The position numbers were made by a program, and so were the translations under genes. From NCBI GenBank assembly GCA_038496675.1, contig CM076650.1, positions 7,648,645 through 7,712,644 on the forward strand: a stretch of 64,000 nucleotides of DNA, read 5' to 3'. Origin of the DNA: Rachycentron canadum. Its lineage: Eukaryota; Chordata; Actinopteri; Carangiformes; Rachycentridae. Below, piece by piece: positions 12,131 to 25,509 of the stretch. The first letter of the stretch is position 1; each line of letters opens with the position of its first letter. Below the pieces are notes generated by a model that saw only the letters and a list, made by a program, of their open reading frames with translations, was not told where the DNA came from and ran no database searches.

Positions 12131-13499
12131 CTTACGAGCCCATGGTTCCCCGAGGGATGTGACACGACGCCCGGCAGCGACCGCGGAGCGCACTGGGCGA
12201 CCACCATGAGTTTACTCTAGAGTTTGAAAAGTAAAAATAAATCATAATCCGAGAAAAAAGACAAGAAAAGAAAGAAGTTTCTCCCGGTGAAGTGATGCGT
12301 GTATTGACGCGTGAGTCAGGAGGAGAAACTGAATCTATGGCGGTCAAAGAGATCTCTTACCGGGAGAAACTCTATCCCTGCCCTGTGCGCCTGGTCTCTG
12401 CTGCCTCTCCTCACACACACTCCTCTTTATTCAGGGGCCGGATTAACCTTTGCGACTGGGTCTTTGGAGGTGGACATGTATCATCTGATTGGTGACCTTA
12501 GTGTTGGCGGCTGCTATAAAATCACGTTAGCGTATTTAATTGTGTCAGAATGACAGACGTGGCCCATTATATCACACTTCCTAAAGGTCGGGTTATTGCA
12601 GCCACATCGTGGTCCTAAATCTCATATCTACACATTTAGGTCTTGTGCATATCGGTACATTTCTGTAAATACAATTGTGAACTTCAGTCTGTTTATATTG
12701 TGTCTAATTTTGTCCTTTTGTATTCTTATTGATAAGTTAAATTGAAGTCTATATTATAGCTGCTTTTCAATTATAATTCTGTATATCTTAATGACTGTAT
12801 TTGATAGGGGATGCAATTTCAACCTCTATAACAATAAACCCATGTTTCATCTCAACTAGCTATTCCTTCACAGACTTAACCATAGCCCAGTGTGGCAACT
12901 GGTCTGTGGTCGTTTCACTGTGCTGATACCCAAGTTTGTGAGTGTGCATTACTTAAGTGCAATAGATGATAAGAACTTAATGTGGCCCCTGGTCTTGAGA
13001 CCCTGTCTTGGGAAAGATACCTCTGTCATACTCTAGTTTTAAGATGATAATGAGATAAGATAAAAATGAATGGATACAGCTGAAGGGCCCCCTGTTGAAT
13101 CACATTTAAGCATCTTGTATGGTGCACAGTATCATCAGGTTGAAATACTAAAACATTACTTGCCAAAGTTTACTAAAACTACATGATCTCATTAAAGCTT
13201 AAGAGTAAAGGCAGTGAAAAAAAGTCAGCAGTGTCAGTAGATTGATTGGTTTAGTAGTTTTTCTATTATGTTATTGTTGTAAATGTTGTCATTGGATGTA
13301 TTATTATCGCCTTATTCTGACATATAATGACCCCCCTTTTATCCAAGCTGTGATGTTTTTGTTATCAAAGACGTTTGAGGGGTGACGAGGGGAGACGCAG
13401 CCAGTTATTAATGAATTAATCAGCAACAACGTGACAACAACAAAATGACGGAGCTTATGGCGACACGTGCCGGCGATTTGGTGACACTACGGGACGTGA
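12131..13499. promoter_or_regulatory. shared intergenic region between clrn2 and tapt1 (head to head)
   Basis: A 1.43-kb gap separates the two divergent start codons. Near clrn2 there is an AP-1-like TGAGTCA at 12312-12318. The middle is AT-rich and featureless. GC and CpG content rise again towards tapt1 from about 13380. No gene is seen inside; short frames at 12292-12553 have no recognised motif. Confidence 0.5.
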
Positions 13500-13507
13500 T
13501 GACGTCA
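13500..13507 (+). promoter_or_regulatory. tapt1: perfect CRE palindrome in tapt1 promoter
   Basis: TGACGTCA, the full cyclic-AMP response element recognised by CREB/ATF factors, lies 56 nt before the tapt1 ATG within a CpG-rich, TATA-less stretch. Confidence 0.7.
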
Positions 13508-13563
13508 GGGCGTGTGACGCACTTGTCAGTCTCCCAGGCAGCAGCCCAGACCGTTTGACGAAG

Positions 13564-16500
13564 ATGGCGGACTCGCTGTCGACAGGTCTGGGAGAAGAGA
13601 AAGAGAAAGAGAAGGAGGACAGGGAGCGGGACCGAAAGGCTACAAAAACCGAGAAGAGTAAGGAGAAGGACGCAGTCACGGAAACGCTGGGGTTCAACGA
13701 TAAAAATGGCGGCAACAGGGGCAAGAAACGAAACCTGTCAGGTGAGAGCTAGCCTCTTTTCCACAGCCACAGACCCCTGTTTGACAGCGCTAAGCTAGCT
13801 GCTGTAATGATTGTTTTTTATTAGTATTTATGCACAAGCAGACCGACTAATGTTACACTACGGCACTGTAAATGTGGTAATCTGTGATGATCACGTTTCT
13901 TAACCACGCAGTTGCAATCGCAGTCAGTGGAGTCTCTGCAGCTTTGGGCGCTGCTCAGTGTTGCCAGATATGTCTGGCAAGTTCAGTCCAAGCCTAAAAT
14001 CCATCTAATCGCCATAAAAGTAGTCCAGTCTGTAATTTTATTGTGAATTAGATGTGCACAAATGTGTTTAAGGTTAAAAGCGTTAAAAGTTAACAGCTAC
14101 GGCTAAGGATACATAGATATAATGTTGCAATGGAGTCTGAGTTGGACTTTGGAGATACAACCTGAGCCCCATATATTAGTCTATTATGTCTTTACATTTT
14201 GGAAAAATAAGAACGCCGAATTTGCTATTAGCAGTACCTGATTGCTGTGTATCATTGGATGCACCGACGCGTGTCACTAAATAACTTAGAGACTGAAGAA
14301 AATTTTAAAATGGGATGATTCTCAGGCAAGTTCTACAGTTAAAAGAAGCATTTTTTTCCCCCTGCGATATTCAAGCGGATTTATAGAGATATATTTGCAA
14401 AATACATCGGGCACAATCACACCTAAGTACACCGACTCTAAAAGTATGTAGATGTTGTCTTTTTGTTTAGATTTGACTGAGGTATGACTCGATTTTTTTT
14501 TTTTTTTTCCACTTATTGTGGTAATGGGGCGCTAAGCGTTTTAACTAGTTTTAGTACTGTAAAGGTTGATCGCGTTGATAAGCGGGCGAAAGTATAAGAA
14601 CTAACTTTGTGTTGTACATACACCTGTCTCCCTCTCGTCACACATTGTGGTCTCTCCCGGAAAACCGCCCAGACTGGCAACACCAGCGTTACACTCAATT
14701 TCAAGTCGAGAGAAAGCGGCCTCAGATACTGTTTGTCAAACACTGAGCTGGATTAAAGTATCGTTAGGTGTCTAATTTCTGTTATATGCACAAATACATT
14801 TACCCAATTTTCAGGTTGTACTTTACTTGAGTATTTCCCGAATGATTCTACTCATACTTGACTGTATTTCAAAGTGAAATGAGACTTGAGTGCTTTTTAC
14901 TTCACTACGTTTATGTGACAGTTTCTATTCAGATTAAGATTTGAGTTTGTAAGATTTTACATTGCAAAGAAAAAACATAACAAGCTGATTTCATTTTAGG
15001 GTAAATTCTAATTCAGAAAACATGACTACACTATGGACATGTCATGTTTGTGAGCTTTTGTGATACAACCCTTTAGGTTTTCTATCAAAATATATCCATG
15101 TGGAGGAATATTGTATATTTAAATAGTTTTTATGGTATCTAGTATGTCCACAACCTTAGCTGCATTATAACATCACTACAGAGAGTAATGGGATGAAACT
15201 CATGTACTTCATAATCAAGGCTTCAAAATCAAGAAGCTGAAAACAGATTTTTGAAGTCAGACTTAGGGGACTGTTGGCTGCACAAGGAGTTCTTTAACTT
15301 TGATAATTTAAGTACATTTTGCGAATAACACTTTTAAGCATCATAGAACTGCTTTCACTAGTAGTTCCCGTGACTACTAATTTGACTTTGACACATAAAA
15401 GGTTGCTGTGCACCTTTTAGGATACAGCAACACAGTGAAAATAGTATGTTTCCAAGCCCTTCTCTGTGTCAATATTGCAGTACCCACAAAGCACAAAGTG
15501 AGGCTCATAAAGAAAAATAATTTTCCCATTTTGGTGCAGAAGAACTTGATTGACCTACAGATTGTCCTTACAACTTTGGAACAGGACTATGAACCAGGCC
15601 TTATCACCAAACGTCGGTGACCTACCTCACTAATGCTCTTGTGACTGAATGGGAGCAAATCCCTGCTGCCAGGTTCCAAAATACTGTTGTAAACCTTCCC
15701 ATTTGAGTGGAGGCTGTTATAGCAGCAGATTACTGTGCATTGTTGTGGTTTTAGTGTAGCTAATTTATTTTCCCAGGGATATTCATTTTTAAATTGTTCG
15801 GTTGGTTAATGACTTAGGACTTATCTTTGTTTGCAGTGGAACTACACAAGTGGAATTATATTATCAGAATTAAATCATCAAGGCTTTTAGCATGGTATTT
15901 ATTTCTATCACCAAAGTGTGTTGGAAGGGGGTGGGGCGTGGGATCAATGGATGGTGAAGTTCCCTTATGTAAGACAGGTGATGTGACAAGCTTAGGGGAA
16001 AGTGCACAATCTCAATTGTGGAGGTTTGAGAAAGAATGGTTTAGTTTGTCTATATGTAACTTTTCAAGACCTTTTCTCTCTCTTCATATTTCTAGACTTG
16101 TCTCTGGTCAGATTCATTACTACTGAGCTCACCAGAGGCTATTTCCTGGAACACAATGAGGCCAAATACACAGAGCGCAGAGAGAGGGTCTACACTTGCC
16201 TCCGCATCCCCAAGGAGCTGGAGAAGGTAAACGCACAAAACATGACTTCAGAAAATTTTATTTGATTTCATTTTATTATATATTATATGTCACAAATAAA
16301 TAAATGCACACTGCTCTCCCTACTTCTCTGTAGTTGATGACATTTGGATTCTTCCTGTGCTTGGATGCCTTTCTCTATGTGTTCACGCTGTTGCCCCTCA
16401 GAGTCATACTGGCTCTTCTGCGACTGCTCACATTACCATGCTGTGGCCTCAGGTAAAGTTCACACACATATAGGTTTTAGGCAGTTTCCTTAATCAGTCA

Positions 16501-19500
16501 CTGACACTGACAAGTATTTTGATAATCAGTAATTTATCAAGCAAAAATTTCAACCAGTCTTTGGTTTCAGCTCCTCAGGTGTGAGGAGATGGTGCTTTTC
16601 TTGGTTTTATTTCTGGTTTAAATCTTGGGGCATCAGGCAGAGGATCAGACAAAACAAGCAATTTAAAGATACCCACTGTTCTGCAAAACTTATTGCCTCT
16701 TTTTCTCAATTTACAAGACCGACTTACAAGATGATTATTGAAAAAGTGATTGATAGATAAATTGATAGGGTAAATAATTTTTAGTTGCAGCCCTGGTGCA
16801 AACAAAAATACATACAGATTTGATGGGCATCTTCTAATAGAGACATGTTGAACAGAAACAGCCATCGCATTATTGTTCTTGTCCTCTAGGGGGCAGTAGA
16901 GCTCTCTCTCTCTGACTGCTTTGACTAAACACCTGGATCTTCTGTTGGTTTTGTGATTTTCTTCAAAGAATATTCTCTTCATCTGTAATTTGTGTTTGTG
17001 TGTTTTAGTGGTTCCCGCCTGCTTCAGCCAGCCCAGGTGTGTGATGTGCTGAAAGGCTTCATTATGGTGTTGTGTTACTCAATGATGAGCTACGTGGATT
17101 ATGCCATGATGTACCACCTCATCAGGGGACAGTCTGTCATCAAACTGTACATCATCTACAACATGTTAGAGGTGCATTCAGATAATAATTAACAACTTTT
17201 ATAACTCTGATTTCACTTTCAACCACCTACTCATTCACTCTCCCTTCTTGTCCTTATAATGTCAGGTAGCAGACCGCTTGTTCTCATCATTTGGTCAGGA
17301 CATCCTGGACGCTTTGTACTGGACAGCAACTGAACCCAAGGAGAAGAAGAGAGCACACATAGGCGTGATCCCTCACTTCTTAATGGCTGTGCTCTATGTC
17401 TGTATCCTGTCAGAAAAGGGCCTGTGGTTGTGGGGTTGTGTGCTTCTATAGCTGAGCTGACACAAAATAAAATTTTGAGCAACATTATGTTGATCTTCAA
17501 TTCAGGTTTTAGATACTTACAGTAAAGAATAGATTGAAGGAAAAAGGAATAACATTGGAAGAAAGAAATAAAAACAGAGTAAACGCACAAAAAATGATTT
17601 GGTCCCTCTTGAAAAATGGATAACTACATAGTAAAATAGACAAAAGTTAAATAATGGTAAATAAAAATCCATATATGAATATGGCATGAGAGTTTGTCAG
17701 TCTGGAATGACAGGATATATTCATTTATTAGTACGTTTCAAAATGGCCCCCATGTCCTCTTACAACTGGCAGTTTGTCCTCTTAGCGCATGTCCTTTTGA
17801 GAGTTAATAAATATGTCTAGGTTTTCGGCTTTTGGCTGAAAACAAGTTATTTGACGATTAAAATCTTCATAGTAATGTTTTAAAATTAGACCTTTTATAG
17901 GGGCAGATTAATCTATAATGAAATAGTCAGTAGCTACCCCTAGTCCTCTGTGTATTTTTTTCCTTAACATGTTTGTCTTTAGTTCTCCATGCAATCCTCA
18001 TCATGGTTCAGGCCACAACGCTCAACGTAGCCTTCAACTCCCACAACAAGTCTCTGCTCACCATCATGATGTCAAACAATGTGAGTGTAATGCACACGGC
18101 CATATTAATTCAGAATAAAGCGTATGTAGCAGCATGAGTTCGGTCATGATATTATCGTGTTTTCTTGCAGTTTGTTGAGATCAAAGGAAGCGTGTTTAAG
18201 AAATTTGAAAAGAACAACCTTTTCCAGATGTCAAACAGTGGTAAGTGGTGAATGATGTGTAAAAAGTCAAATATATGCCACTTAAATCAGCATTTTTTAG
18301 ACATTTTGTACATCAGCCTTTGAACTTGGTGATTCAGTACAAGGTAAATTTATGGAATCAAACTCAGCCGCAGTGAGTACAAAGTAGGTTAATCCAGGAT
18401 TGATTTGTTTGTTTCCCACAGACATAAAAGAGAGGTTCACCAACTACATCCTCCTGCTCATCGTTTGTCTGAGAAACATGGAGCAGTTTTCATGGAACCC
18501 TGGTAACTAACGCAGTGATGTACAAAAATAGATAAACCAGCTGTGTAAATCTACACAGCTGACATTTAGATATGAACACCACTCTACTCCCCATCAGTCA
18601 TCCATTCTCAGGTCTTCTCAGTGTGGTTCAACACTTCACTTTCACCGACTCACTTGTATCTATATCATTGTACTGAATATTGACACTAATCAGTTTTCAA
18701 TGTGTTTGTTTTTAGACCACCTATGGGTGCTGTTTCCTGATGTTGTCATGGTTATTGCTTCAGAGGTTGCTGTGGACGTTGTCAAACACGCTTTCATCAC
18801 CAAATTCAACGACATCAGTGCTGATGTGAGGCCTTACAGTAAAGCACTTTCACAGTTCATCCATTAGGTTGTAATGCTGGGAGTAAAGTTATTCATTGTT
18901 TTAAAGACAACACAAAGCAGATTTTAGTTAGACTTTTTTTTGTACAGGTTCAGTGGCATCTTACATTCTTCATCCACAGATCAACCTTTTGTTTATTTAT
19001 TTACAGACTTTGAGGAGAGAATATTTATTAGCTAGATAAGCTAGTATTATCAGAAAGGTCATCAATTTTCATGTGATTTTTAGTAGAAAAAGTTTAGGAC
19101 AGTTTTGATGTACACAGAAAAAAATGTATATAGTTTCAAATTGTTGATTCTGTTTGTGGCCAAGTGCTCAACACCTGTAGAGCAGAATATATAAACTGTG
19201 TAAGTAACAATAGTAATGTAAGAACTGTGAGTATGATCTGAACTGTATATCTGTGTAATGTCAAAGTATTGATTTGATTGGGTTATGAGTCAGGGAAGCA
19301 GGAGCTCTATTTTCACATTGCAGCTACTGGTCACAGGGGGTTAGTTCTATCTATTTTTATTTTTTATTTTTGTTTTTGTTGTTTTACAGTGCAAACAGTT
19401 TGTTACCTGTAGTTGGATACCATCTGCTCATTCTCTTCTATTATAGTTTTCATATTTAGATGTTTCTCCCTTGGTTGAATAGGGTTGTGTTTACTCTTTG

Positions 19501-21442
19501 TCATTTCCCAGGTATATGGAGAATACAGAGCCAGCCTGGCTTTTGACCTTGTCAGCAGCCGACAGAAAAATGTGAGGAAAAACAAACTTAAATATCAGCT
19601 TCGTTTCCACTAAACTGCAATGCCAGTTTCAGGCAAATGTTTGAATTACTCAGAGGACATCTTGAGTTATTCTGTTTTTCATCTGTAGGGCTAAATTTAA
19701 TGTCTTTCCTGAACTTACATTGTAGCTGCAAAGTTGAAGAAATGTCAGCTCATCTTTTTTGATGATAATAATTTGATTTTAAAATCTTGTGGACTTTACT
19801 GTTTGAGAAAGTATGATAATGTGGTTAATGTGTCCCCAGGCTTACACAGACTACAGTGACTCAGTATCCAGGAGAATGGGCTTCATCCCCCTTCCCTTAG
19901 CTCTGCTGGTCAGTCACTCTTTATGGAGATGCTCATAGCTATTTGCCATAATGTTCAGTGCATACAGTATAAATCTAACAATTTGTTTGTTTCTTTTTTT
20001 TCAGTTGATCAGAGTAGTGACCAGCTCAGTGAAAATCCAGGGTTCACTCTCCTTTATGTGTGTGCTCCTGTTTTACTTGGGGTAAATATCAATTGTCTTT
20101 AACTTTAACAATTGGTTCATATTACTTCTGTATTTCTCTGGGTTTTTATTAATTCTGTTTGCCTATTCACTTAAAATTTTTCTGTTTGTATTTTTGAGCA
20201 GGATGATCACTCTAAAAGTGCTCAACAGTATTGTTCTACTGGGGACATCCTGTGTATTTGTCAAAGAGGCCAACATGGAAGAAAAGCTCTTCGACCCTCC
20301 ACCTTCTGCTGTCTCCAGCCGTGCAAACTCGAGAGCTCACCGTACCAAACATGTTCATTCTTCACCTCAGCAAGGTAGCACTCAGACTATCCCTTTCCCT
20401 TTTTATTGCAAAATTACAAAAAGTCCAAATTCCAGATGTGTATTCAACTCTGGCCCCACGATGTATCCACAACCACTGACATTCCTCACAGCTCTGTCAG
20501 ATATTTGTTCTAGTGTATCTCTGTCTTTCCTAACATTTTACACCAACACATTTCAGCCATTTTCATCCTTTTAAATCAGATTTTAATGCTTATATATCAT
20601 CATGTCATTAATGTGTATACTGGCCTTCATCAGCTTGTGTTGCGCTGGCAGGACAGTAAAAAACAGTGACAGTGACTTCAATCCTGTCAGTTTTAGAGGC
20701 TAGATTACTGAATTTTCCCTGGAAAAATGTGAATTTACTTGTGTAGTATTGGAGTTTTTAGACTGGGACCAGGATCAATTGATATTCTAATAAAATGGCT
20801 GCATATATCAGGGCTTTTCCTGGCTCAAAATGAGGTGGAGGTGGTGCTATCCTGATCATGTGACCATGTGTGCTGTGCCTTCAACTGGTTCAAGCATTCT
20901 CTATTTTAGGAGTTGTAGTACCTTTGCTGTTGCACTTTGCCAATTACTATACAGCTTTGTCACTTGTGTAAAGCCACAGTTGCACTCACAAATGATCCAT
21001 CCAGTAAGTGCAAAGCTTGTTAGAAAATGAAACTGGAGGCAACACAGAATTTGATGAGGTTGCCACCTCATAAGTCTCTAAGCAGAAAGAGCCCTGTATA
21101 TAATCTACTAACTCTAAAAAAGGGATTCAGTGTTAAGTTACTCTTTAAGTTGCTAATCTGATTAAAATTAACTCTGTCTTGCAAACAGAACCCACAGCAG
21201 ATAAAGGAGGAATATCGCTGGTATCAGACAATTCTCAGCCCACCGTCATCGCAGAGAGCTCTGCTCCCACACTTCCCAAGAGCGACTCGGACACATTCCT
21301 GACAACGCCTGATGAAGAGGATGATGAGAAAATTATCAACGCTGACACAGGGCTGGAAGGAGACGGTCTCAAAAACAGAACACCCAAGAAAGACTTGCTG
21401 GAGATAGACCGCTTCACCATCTGTGGCAACCGAATAGACTGA
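13564..21442 (+). CDS. tapt1: transmembrane anterior posterior transformation protein 1, 14 coding exons
   Basis: Multi-pass membrane protein of the Tapt1 family (PF05346-type), linked in vertebrates to cilium formation and skeletal patterning. Exons: 13564-13741, 16096-16226, 16334-16452, 17009-17171, 17266-17401, 17983-18080, 18171-18240, 18422-18502, 18716-18825, 19512-19571, 19840-19908, 20005-20081, 20202-20374, 21189-21442. They join to 1719 nt (572 aa; human 567) with all phases consistent. Exon 1 is a divergent, charged Lys/Glu-rich cytosolic N-terminus ending near VTETLGF. The core includes ELTRGYFLEHNEAKYTERRE, GQSVIKLYIIYNMLEVADR, FSSFGQDILDALYWTATEPK and SSRQKNAYTDYSDSV, nearly identical to mammals. 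The tail ends KKDLLEIDRFTICGNRID, as in human. The exon 13-14 region is the least conserved. The ATG at 13564 is in good context (aagATGG). Intact gene. Confidence 0.97.
14813..14930. repeat. teleost repeat fragment in tapt1 intron 1
   Basis: The phrase 'GTTGTACTTTACTTGAGTAT' followed by 'tactcatacttgactg' and 'tttttacttcactacg' is a widespread fish repeat. Related inverted pieces appear near 61420-61460 and 58485-58550. Confidence 0.6.
16511..16796 (+). repeat. teleost non-autonomous DNA element in tapt1 intron 3
   Basis: Begins near 'TATTTTGATAATCAGTAATT', runs through 'caagcaaaaatttcaacc', 'aaaacaagcaatttaaag' and ends 'TTTTTAGTTGCAGCCCTGG'. This is the familiar fish element with GATTAATCG-type terminal sequence and TTGCAGCCC end. 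Diverged copies recur at 31652-31920 and 53505-53645. Confidence 0.75.
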
Positions 21443-23600
21443 ATGCCATAGGAACAACCAGTCAGTGTCCTGGAAACACCGTAAGGTTCAGGGATCAGAC
21501 ACGGGTCATGGAGCATGCTCAGACCAGACTAATTCTTGTTCGTCTGACCCCTGGAGTATTTATTTATTTATTATGACAAAACCAGCCAAGGCATAAAGCT
21601 GTTACTACATGCATTAGAGGTGGCTTCATATATTTCCAACTGGTCTAGTCCATTTCCAGTTTATCAGGTAGACTCATGATGGTCTGCTGTCGTCGTGGCA
21701 ACCTGCAGACGTGCATGTTGATTACAGCAATGCAGAAAACTGGTGTACACAGCTGGCGTTGAGCACGACGAGAGAAACAAAACTACATATGTGCAAATGT
21801 GTGTGATCATAGGAACGTAACAGCTGGACTGTGCAAGTGGGTGTTCAAAAGCACAATCATATGTACTGCGAGGAGTTGTTTTTAGACAGAACAAAAATTT
21901 GTCAATTTTTAAAAAATTTTTTAATTTCAAATGTCTGAAAAAATTCAAATATTTCAAATGAAGTTTTTATGAAAAATCCTGGACATTTTTCTAAAATTGA
22001 CAGTGTTCAGCAGGAGGATTAAGACTCACTAGGACATGAAGACATAGTTGAAATCTCAGTCATTCTGCAGACACACACACCAACACAAACTTAAAAGAAA
22101 TCATTTTTGAAATAAGCTACTGTGATGAACTCAGATGTCCATAGGTGAAGTCCAACATGCTGAATATGGCAGCAGTGACGCTACGTACACTCTGACATGA
22201 GTGCATTGTCTTTGGTTTCCATCTTTGGGTCACACAGTTTGGACTTAAAGTTTTAGACACAGATAAAAATTAAGGTTTTAGGATCATGCCATTTGTGTTG
22301 ATATTTGACGCACTAAGACGAGACCGTTCCGGTTTGTGAAAGTGCTGGTATTATTTTGATGTGACCTCCAAGCCAAACGGGTTCGGCAGATATTTCTTTT
22401 TAAAGTTTGTCGGCACTCATCACTCCAGCATGCAGCCTCGGATAATCATTACAACAACATAGGCATATAACAATTTTTATATCGGAAACTGTGATCTTAA
22501 ATGTCTTGGTGAAGTACCACTGTGTGCTTGCTCTCATTTTAAATTCATGGTGTGTCACACCAGCATCAATTTAACATGTTTTCCAGTTCTTCATTGTCTT
22601 GACATTGATATGAAAAATAATTAAGATCAGTGTATGGAGGTGAAATGCTCAAGGATTGTGTCTGAAGGCTAAGACGCATCTAAATGAGAGGAGACGGCAA
22701 GGAAGGAAAATCTGTTTGGTCCCTAAATGTTGTTGGTATTGTTTGGTGTGGTTGGCTGCTGGCTGAGTGTTGGAAGACACTTTTTGTAAAGGCTTACTAA
22801 ACAGTCTTGGATGCTCTGAAAGCTTGAGGCGCTGTTTAATCAGTTAAGCACATCAAACAACTCTGTTTGCTCTGAAGTGCCAGGAGTTGCATGTCCAAAA
22901 GCTTAGTCCAACCAAACTTTTATTTTTCTCTATCATGTATAATCATTACATGCAGGCCACGATGCTAAACACAGCTGCTTTTTTAAAACAAATTTTAAGT
23001 TAAACATTGTCATCTTTGAAACACCCTCAAGACCTTTTAACAACACTTACTGTTGTTCTGATGATATTTCCAGAATCATCAAAGATGCTTCAAACAAGCT
23101 TGATGAAAATGTTTGAAAACAATTGCTGTTACTTTATATTTTTAAGTTTTTATATGAAATACTTGCAAAAGTAAGTAATTTGTGGCTGCCTGGAAATGAA
23201 TTCAAGTTGCAACTTGGAAAATAGGTTACAGGTCTTGCAAACCATAAAGTCATAGTGACGTGTAAATCACATGTTTGAATAGGAAGCAAAGCTGGTAGCT
23301 GTGATTTCGATGTAGTGATTGTACATGAGAGACACAAACCTGGGTAAATTGAACCTCACTAGGGGAGGACAGTCAACACAGTGAATGAATGCATACTTGC
23401 AAATGAAGGATTAAGAGTCTGTATGTATCAGTGTGTGAAGTGTGTGTGTGTGTGTGAGAGAGAAATATTGCAGTGAATGGCTCTCACTACTTATGTATGA
23501 TTCAGATATTTGATGTTTTTATTTTTCATGTACAACCCATCTGTGTAATGCATCTCCTTACATGGTAGAAGGAGAATAAAACAAGATTTTGTTTTGTAAC
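21443..23600 (+). other. tapt1: tapt1 3' untranslated region
   Basis: About 2.1 kb without introns or coding signal between the tapt1 stop and the AATAAA at 23575-23580, followed by a GT-rich stretch at 23590-23651 that could serve as the downstream element. Long AU-rich segments occur, for example around 21890-21975. No other gene is seen. Confidence 0.65.
23575..23580 (+). terminator. tapt1: polyadenylation signal of tapt1
   Basis: AATAAA followed within 60 nt by T- and GT-rich sequence, including (GT)n at 23632-23651. It is the best candidate end for the long tapt1 3' UTR. Confidence 0.65.
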
Positions 23601-24769
23601 TCTTTCTGGTGTGATTTGAATGTTTAACCAGTGTGTGTGTGTGTGTGTGTCAAGGCACGGGAAAACAGTAAGGAGTGTTTTGGTGAAAGGAGTCACTTCA
23701 GGCTCTGTTTACAGGGGAAACACTGCTGTCCACTGTTCCCCCTGAATGGGCCTTTGGTGGGGTGTGTCTGTCATCACAGACATTCACACACAGGGGGGGC
23801 TTTTTTCTGAACGTCCAACCCTATTACATTATCTGCCTCTGGATGCATGACATGCATTTGATTATGTAGACATGTTTCACATGTACATTTAAACTGTGTC
23901 ATGTAAAGTGACTGATCCACGTGAGGAGGTGAGAAAGGTTGGAACAGCTGACACATCCAACACTTCAAAGCTATTTTCCCAGACTGAACCAGGCTAATGT
24001 TACTTTTTAACTGAACTTTGTGTTTTCCCCCTTTTTGAAGTTGAACCTTTTTTGTTTGCCAAAATTTCACTAGCCTTGGACATCAACCTGATGAACCTCA
24101 GAGTCAAAGGTCGGTCGCTCAGTGACGAGAGTGTAGAGTCAATGACCTGCTTCACATGCAGACAGAACCACTGCCAATGTAGTTCGACTGTCTTAAACAC
24201 TTTCTGACAGAGCTCAGGTGTGCTCAGTATGTCTTTTGTAGGAGATTCCTGGACCTGCCTCAGCCAGACTGATAGAAGCCATCGTTAATATTATTTACTC
24301 CAGTGTTTTTCGTTCTTTGACATATCAAAATACTAAGGGAAGGATCTTTTGAAAATTTAGTAGCTATTGTCTTTGTTTCCGCAAAACACAAGAGCAGAGA
24401 CTTATGGGAGTGTCAGCATTCATGTTCTGGATGTTGTGTTATTAGTGCTGTTTTCAGGGTTTAATGTCATTCGTGTTTTGTTATGGTTGTGCGAGGTAGC
24501 TGTCTGTTAATACTGTGGTCACAAGTGTGTTAAGTTGTAGTGAGTTGTAGGCCCTCCAGCTTACGTTTAAACTCTGGCTTCGGTTTCCTTGTTATATTAA
24601 ATGCATTGCATGCAGATTATAGTAGCACAGGTTTTTCTTTGGAAGTACAGATCTCTGCCTTTAGGTTGTTCACTTTCCCCAGTGCCTTTGAGCGAAAGTA
24701 TCAGATATCTGAGGTTTTAACCAACTATATAATTAGCAGATTAGTCATCTTTGACAATAGCCTGTCTGG
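23601..24769. other. intergenic between tapt1 and prom1
   Basis: No gene is visible. A short frame at 23774-24200 on the minus strand has no recognisable motif. Contains a TG microsatellite at 23632-23651. Confidence 0.5.
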
Positions 24770-25028
24770 ACCAGCTATAATGTTAAAATACCACCCTAGG
24801 AGGTCTGGGGGCCCCTGGCTCTGTGCCCAGTCATCAGGCCACACTAATAACACCTATGTACTTTTACTTGGGAGCCATTTTTAATGCAGTAATTTTAATG
24901 TGATTTAATGTGATGAATTTTTATTATTTTTTTATTCTCACCTGTGACCGGTCACCGTGTTACACACACAGCGGGAGAGAGACCCAGACCCAGACCTCCT
25001 AGGGTGGTATTTTAACATTATAGCTGGT
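24770..25028. repeat. 40-bp perfect inverted repeat flanking a 179-bp spacer
   Basis: Arm 24770-24809 starts ACCAGCTATAATGTTAAAAT; arm 24989-25028 is its exact reverse complement over all 40 positions. Identity stops abruptly on both sides. Flanking bases show no obvious target-site duplication. The spacer is AT-rich and includes the palindrome GTGACCGGTCAC at 24944-24955. The right arm adjoins the prom1 CpG island. Confidence 0.95.
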
Positions 25029-25509
25029 GTCCCCGCGGTGTCGCGCGCGCCACAGATGCGCCCGGCGCGATTTCCGCGCGAGCGCGAGCGAAGGGCTTTT
25101 GTCGTGCACGCGAGATTAGGCTGCTCGCGGCGGGCAGCCGTTGAGAGTGAGGACACCGGGAGAGCGAGCACACCCTCGGCCGTCGGTCCGCTGAGTCGTC
25201 GTCGAGCTCCGGGTGGGGGAAAGATGTCTGTGACGAGCCCGCACCGAGGAACCAGGAGCTAACGGCCGCCAGAGCCCCGACCGTCGGATGTTAGGTTTGA
25301 AAGTTTCGCCTCGGGCCGTTGTTTCTGAGCTGCGGGGATAAGCCACCGGGCGGGACAGGTGTCCTCTCGACTGCCCCTCTCCCCCCCCCCCATTCCCCTC
25401 AGCTCCATCGCCCGCTGGACTGGAGCACGACCGGGGCTCGGAGTTTTAGTCTGTTTTATCTTTTTTGTTTGTTTTTGGACAAAACTGGACAGAACTTTTT
25501 TTCTGAGCC
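25029..25509 (+). promoter_or_regulatory. prom1: CpG island promoter and 5' UTR of prom1
   Basis: Sharp rise in GC and CpG beginning 'CCCCGCGGTGTCGCGCGCGC', continuing into exon 1. No TATA box at a useful distance. Several short upstream frames cross this stretch in different phases, so the 5' UTR may hold upstream ATGs depending on where transcription starts. Confidence 0.65.

Noticed and set aside
16575..16982. 135-codon minus-strand frame
   Set aside because: It lies on a repeat element in a tapt1 intron and shows no conserved protein motif.
20194..20574. 126-codon frame continuing past tapt1 exon 13
   Set aside because: The frame runs on through the intron by chance; the donor at 20374 and the acceptor at 21188 restore the conserved tapt1 tail.
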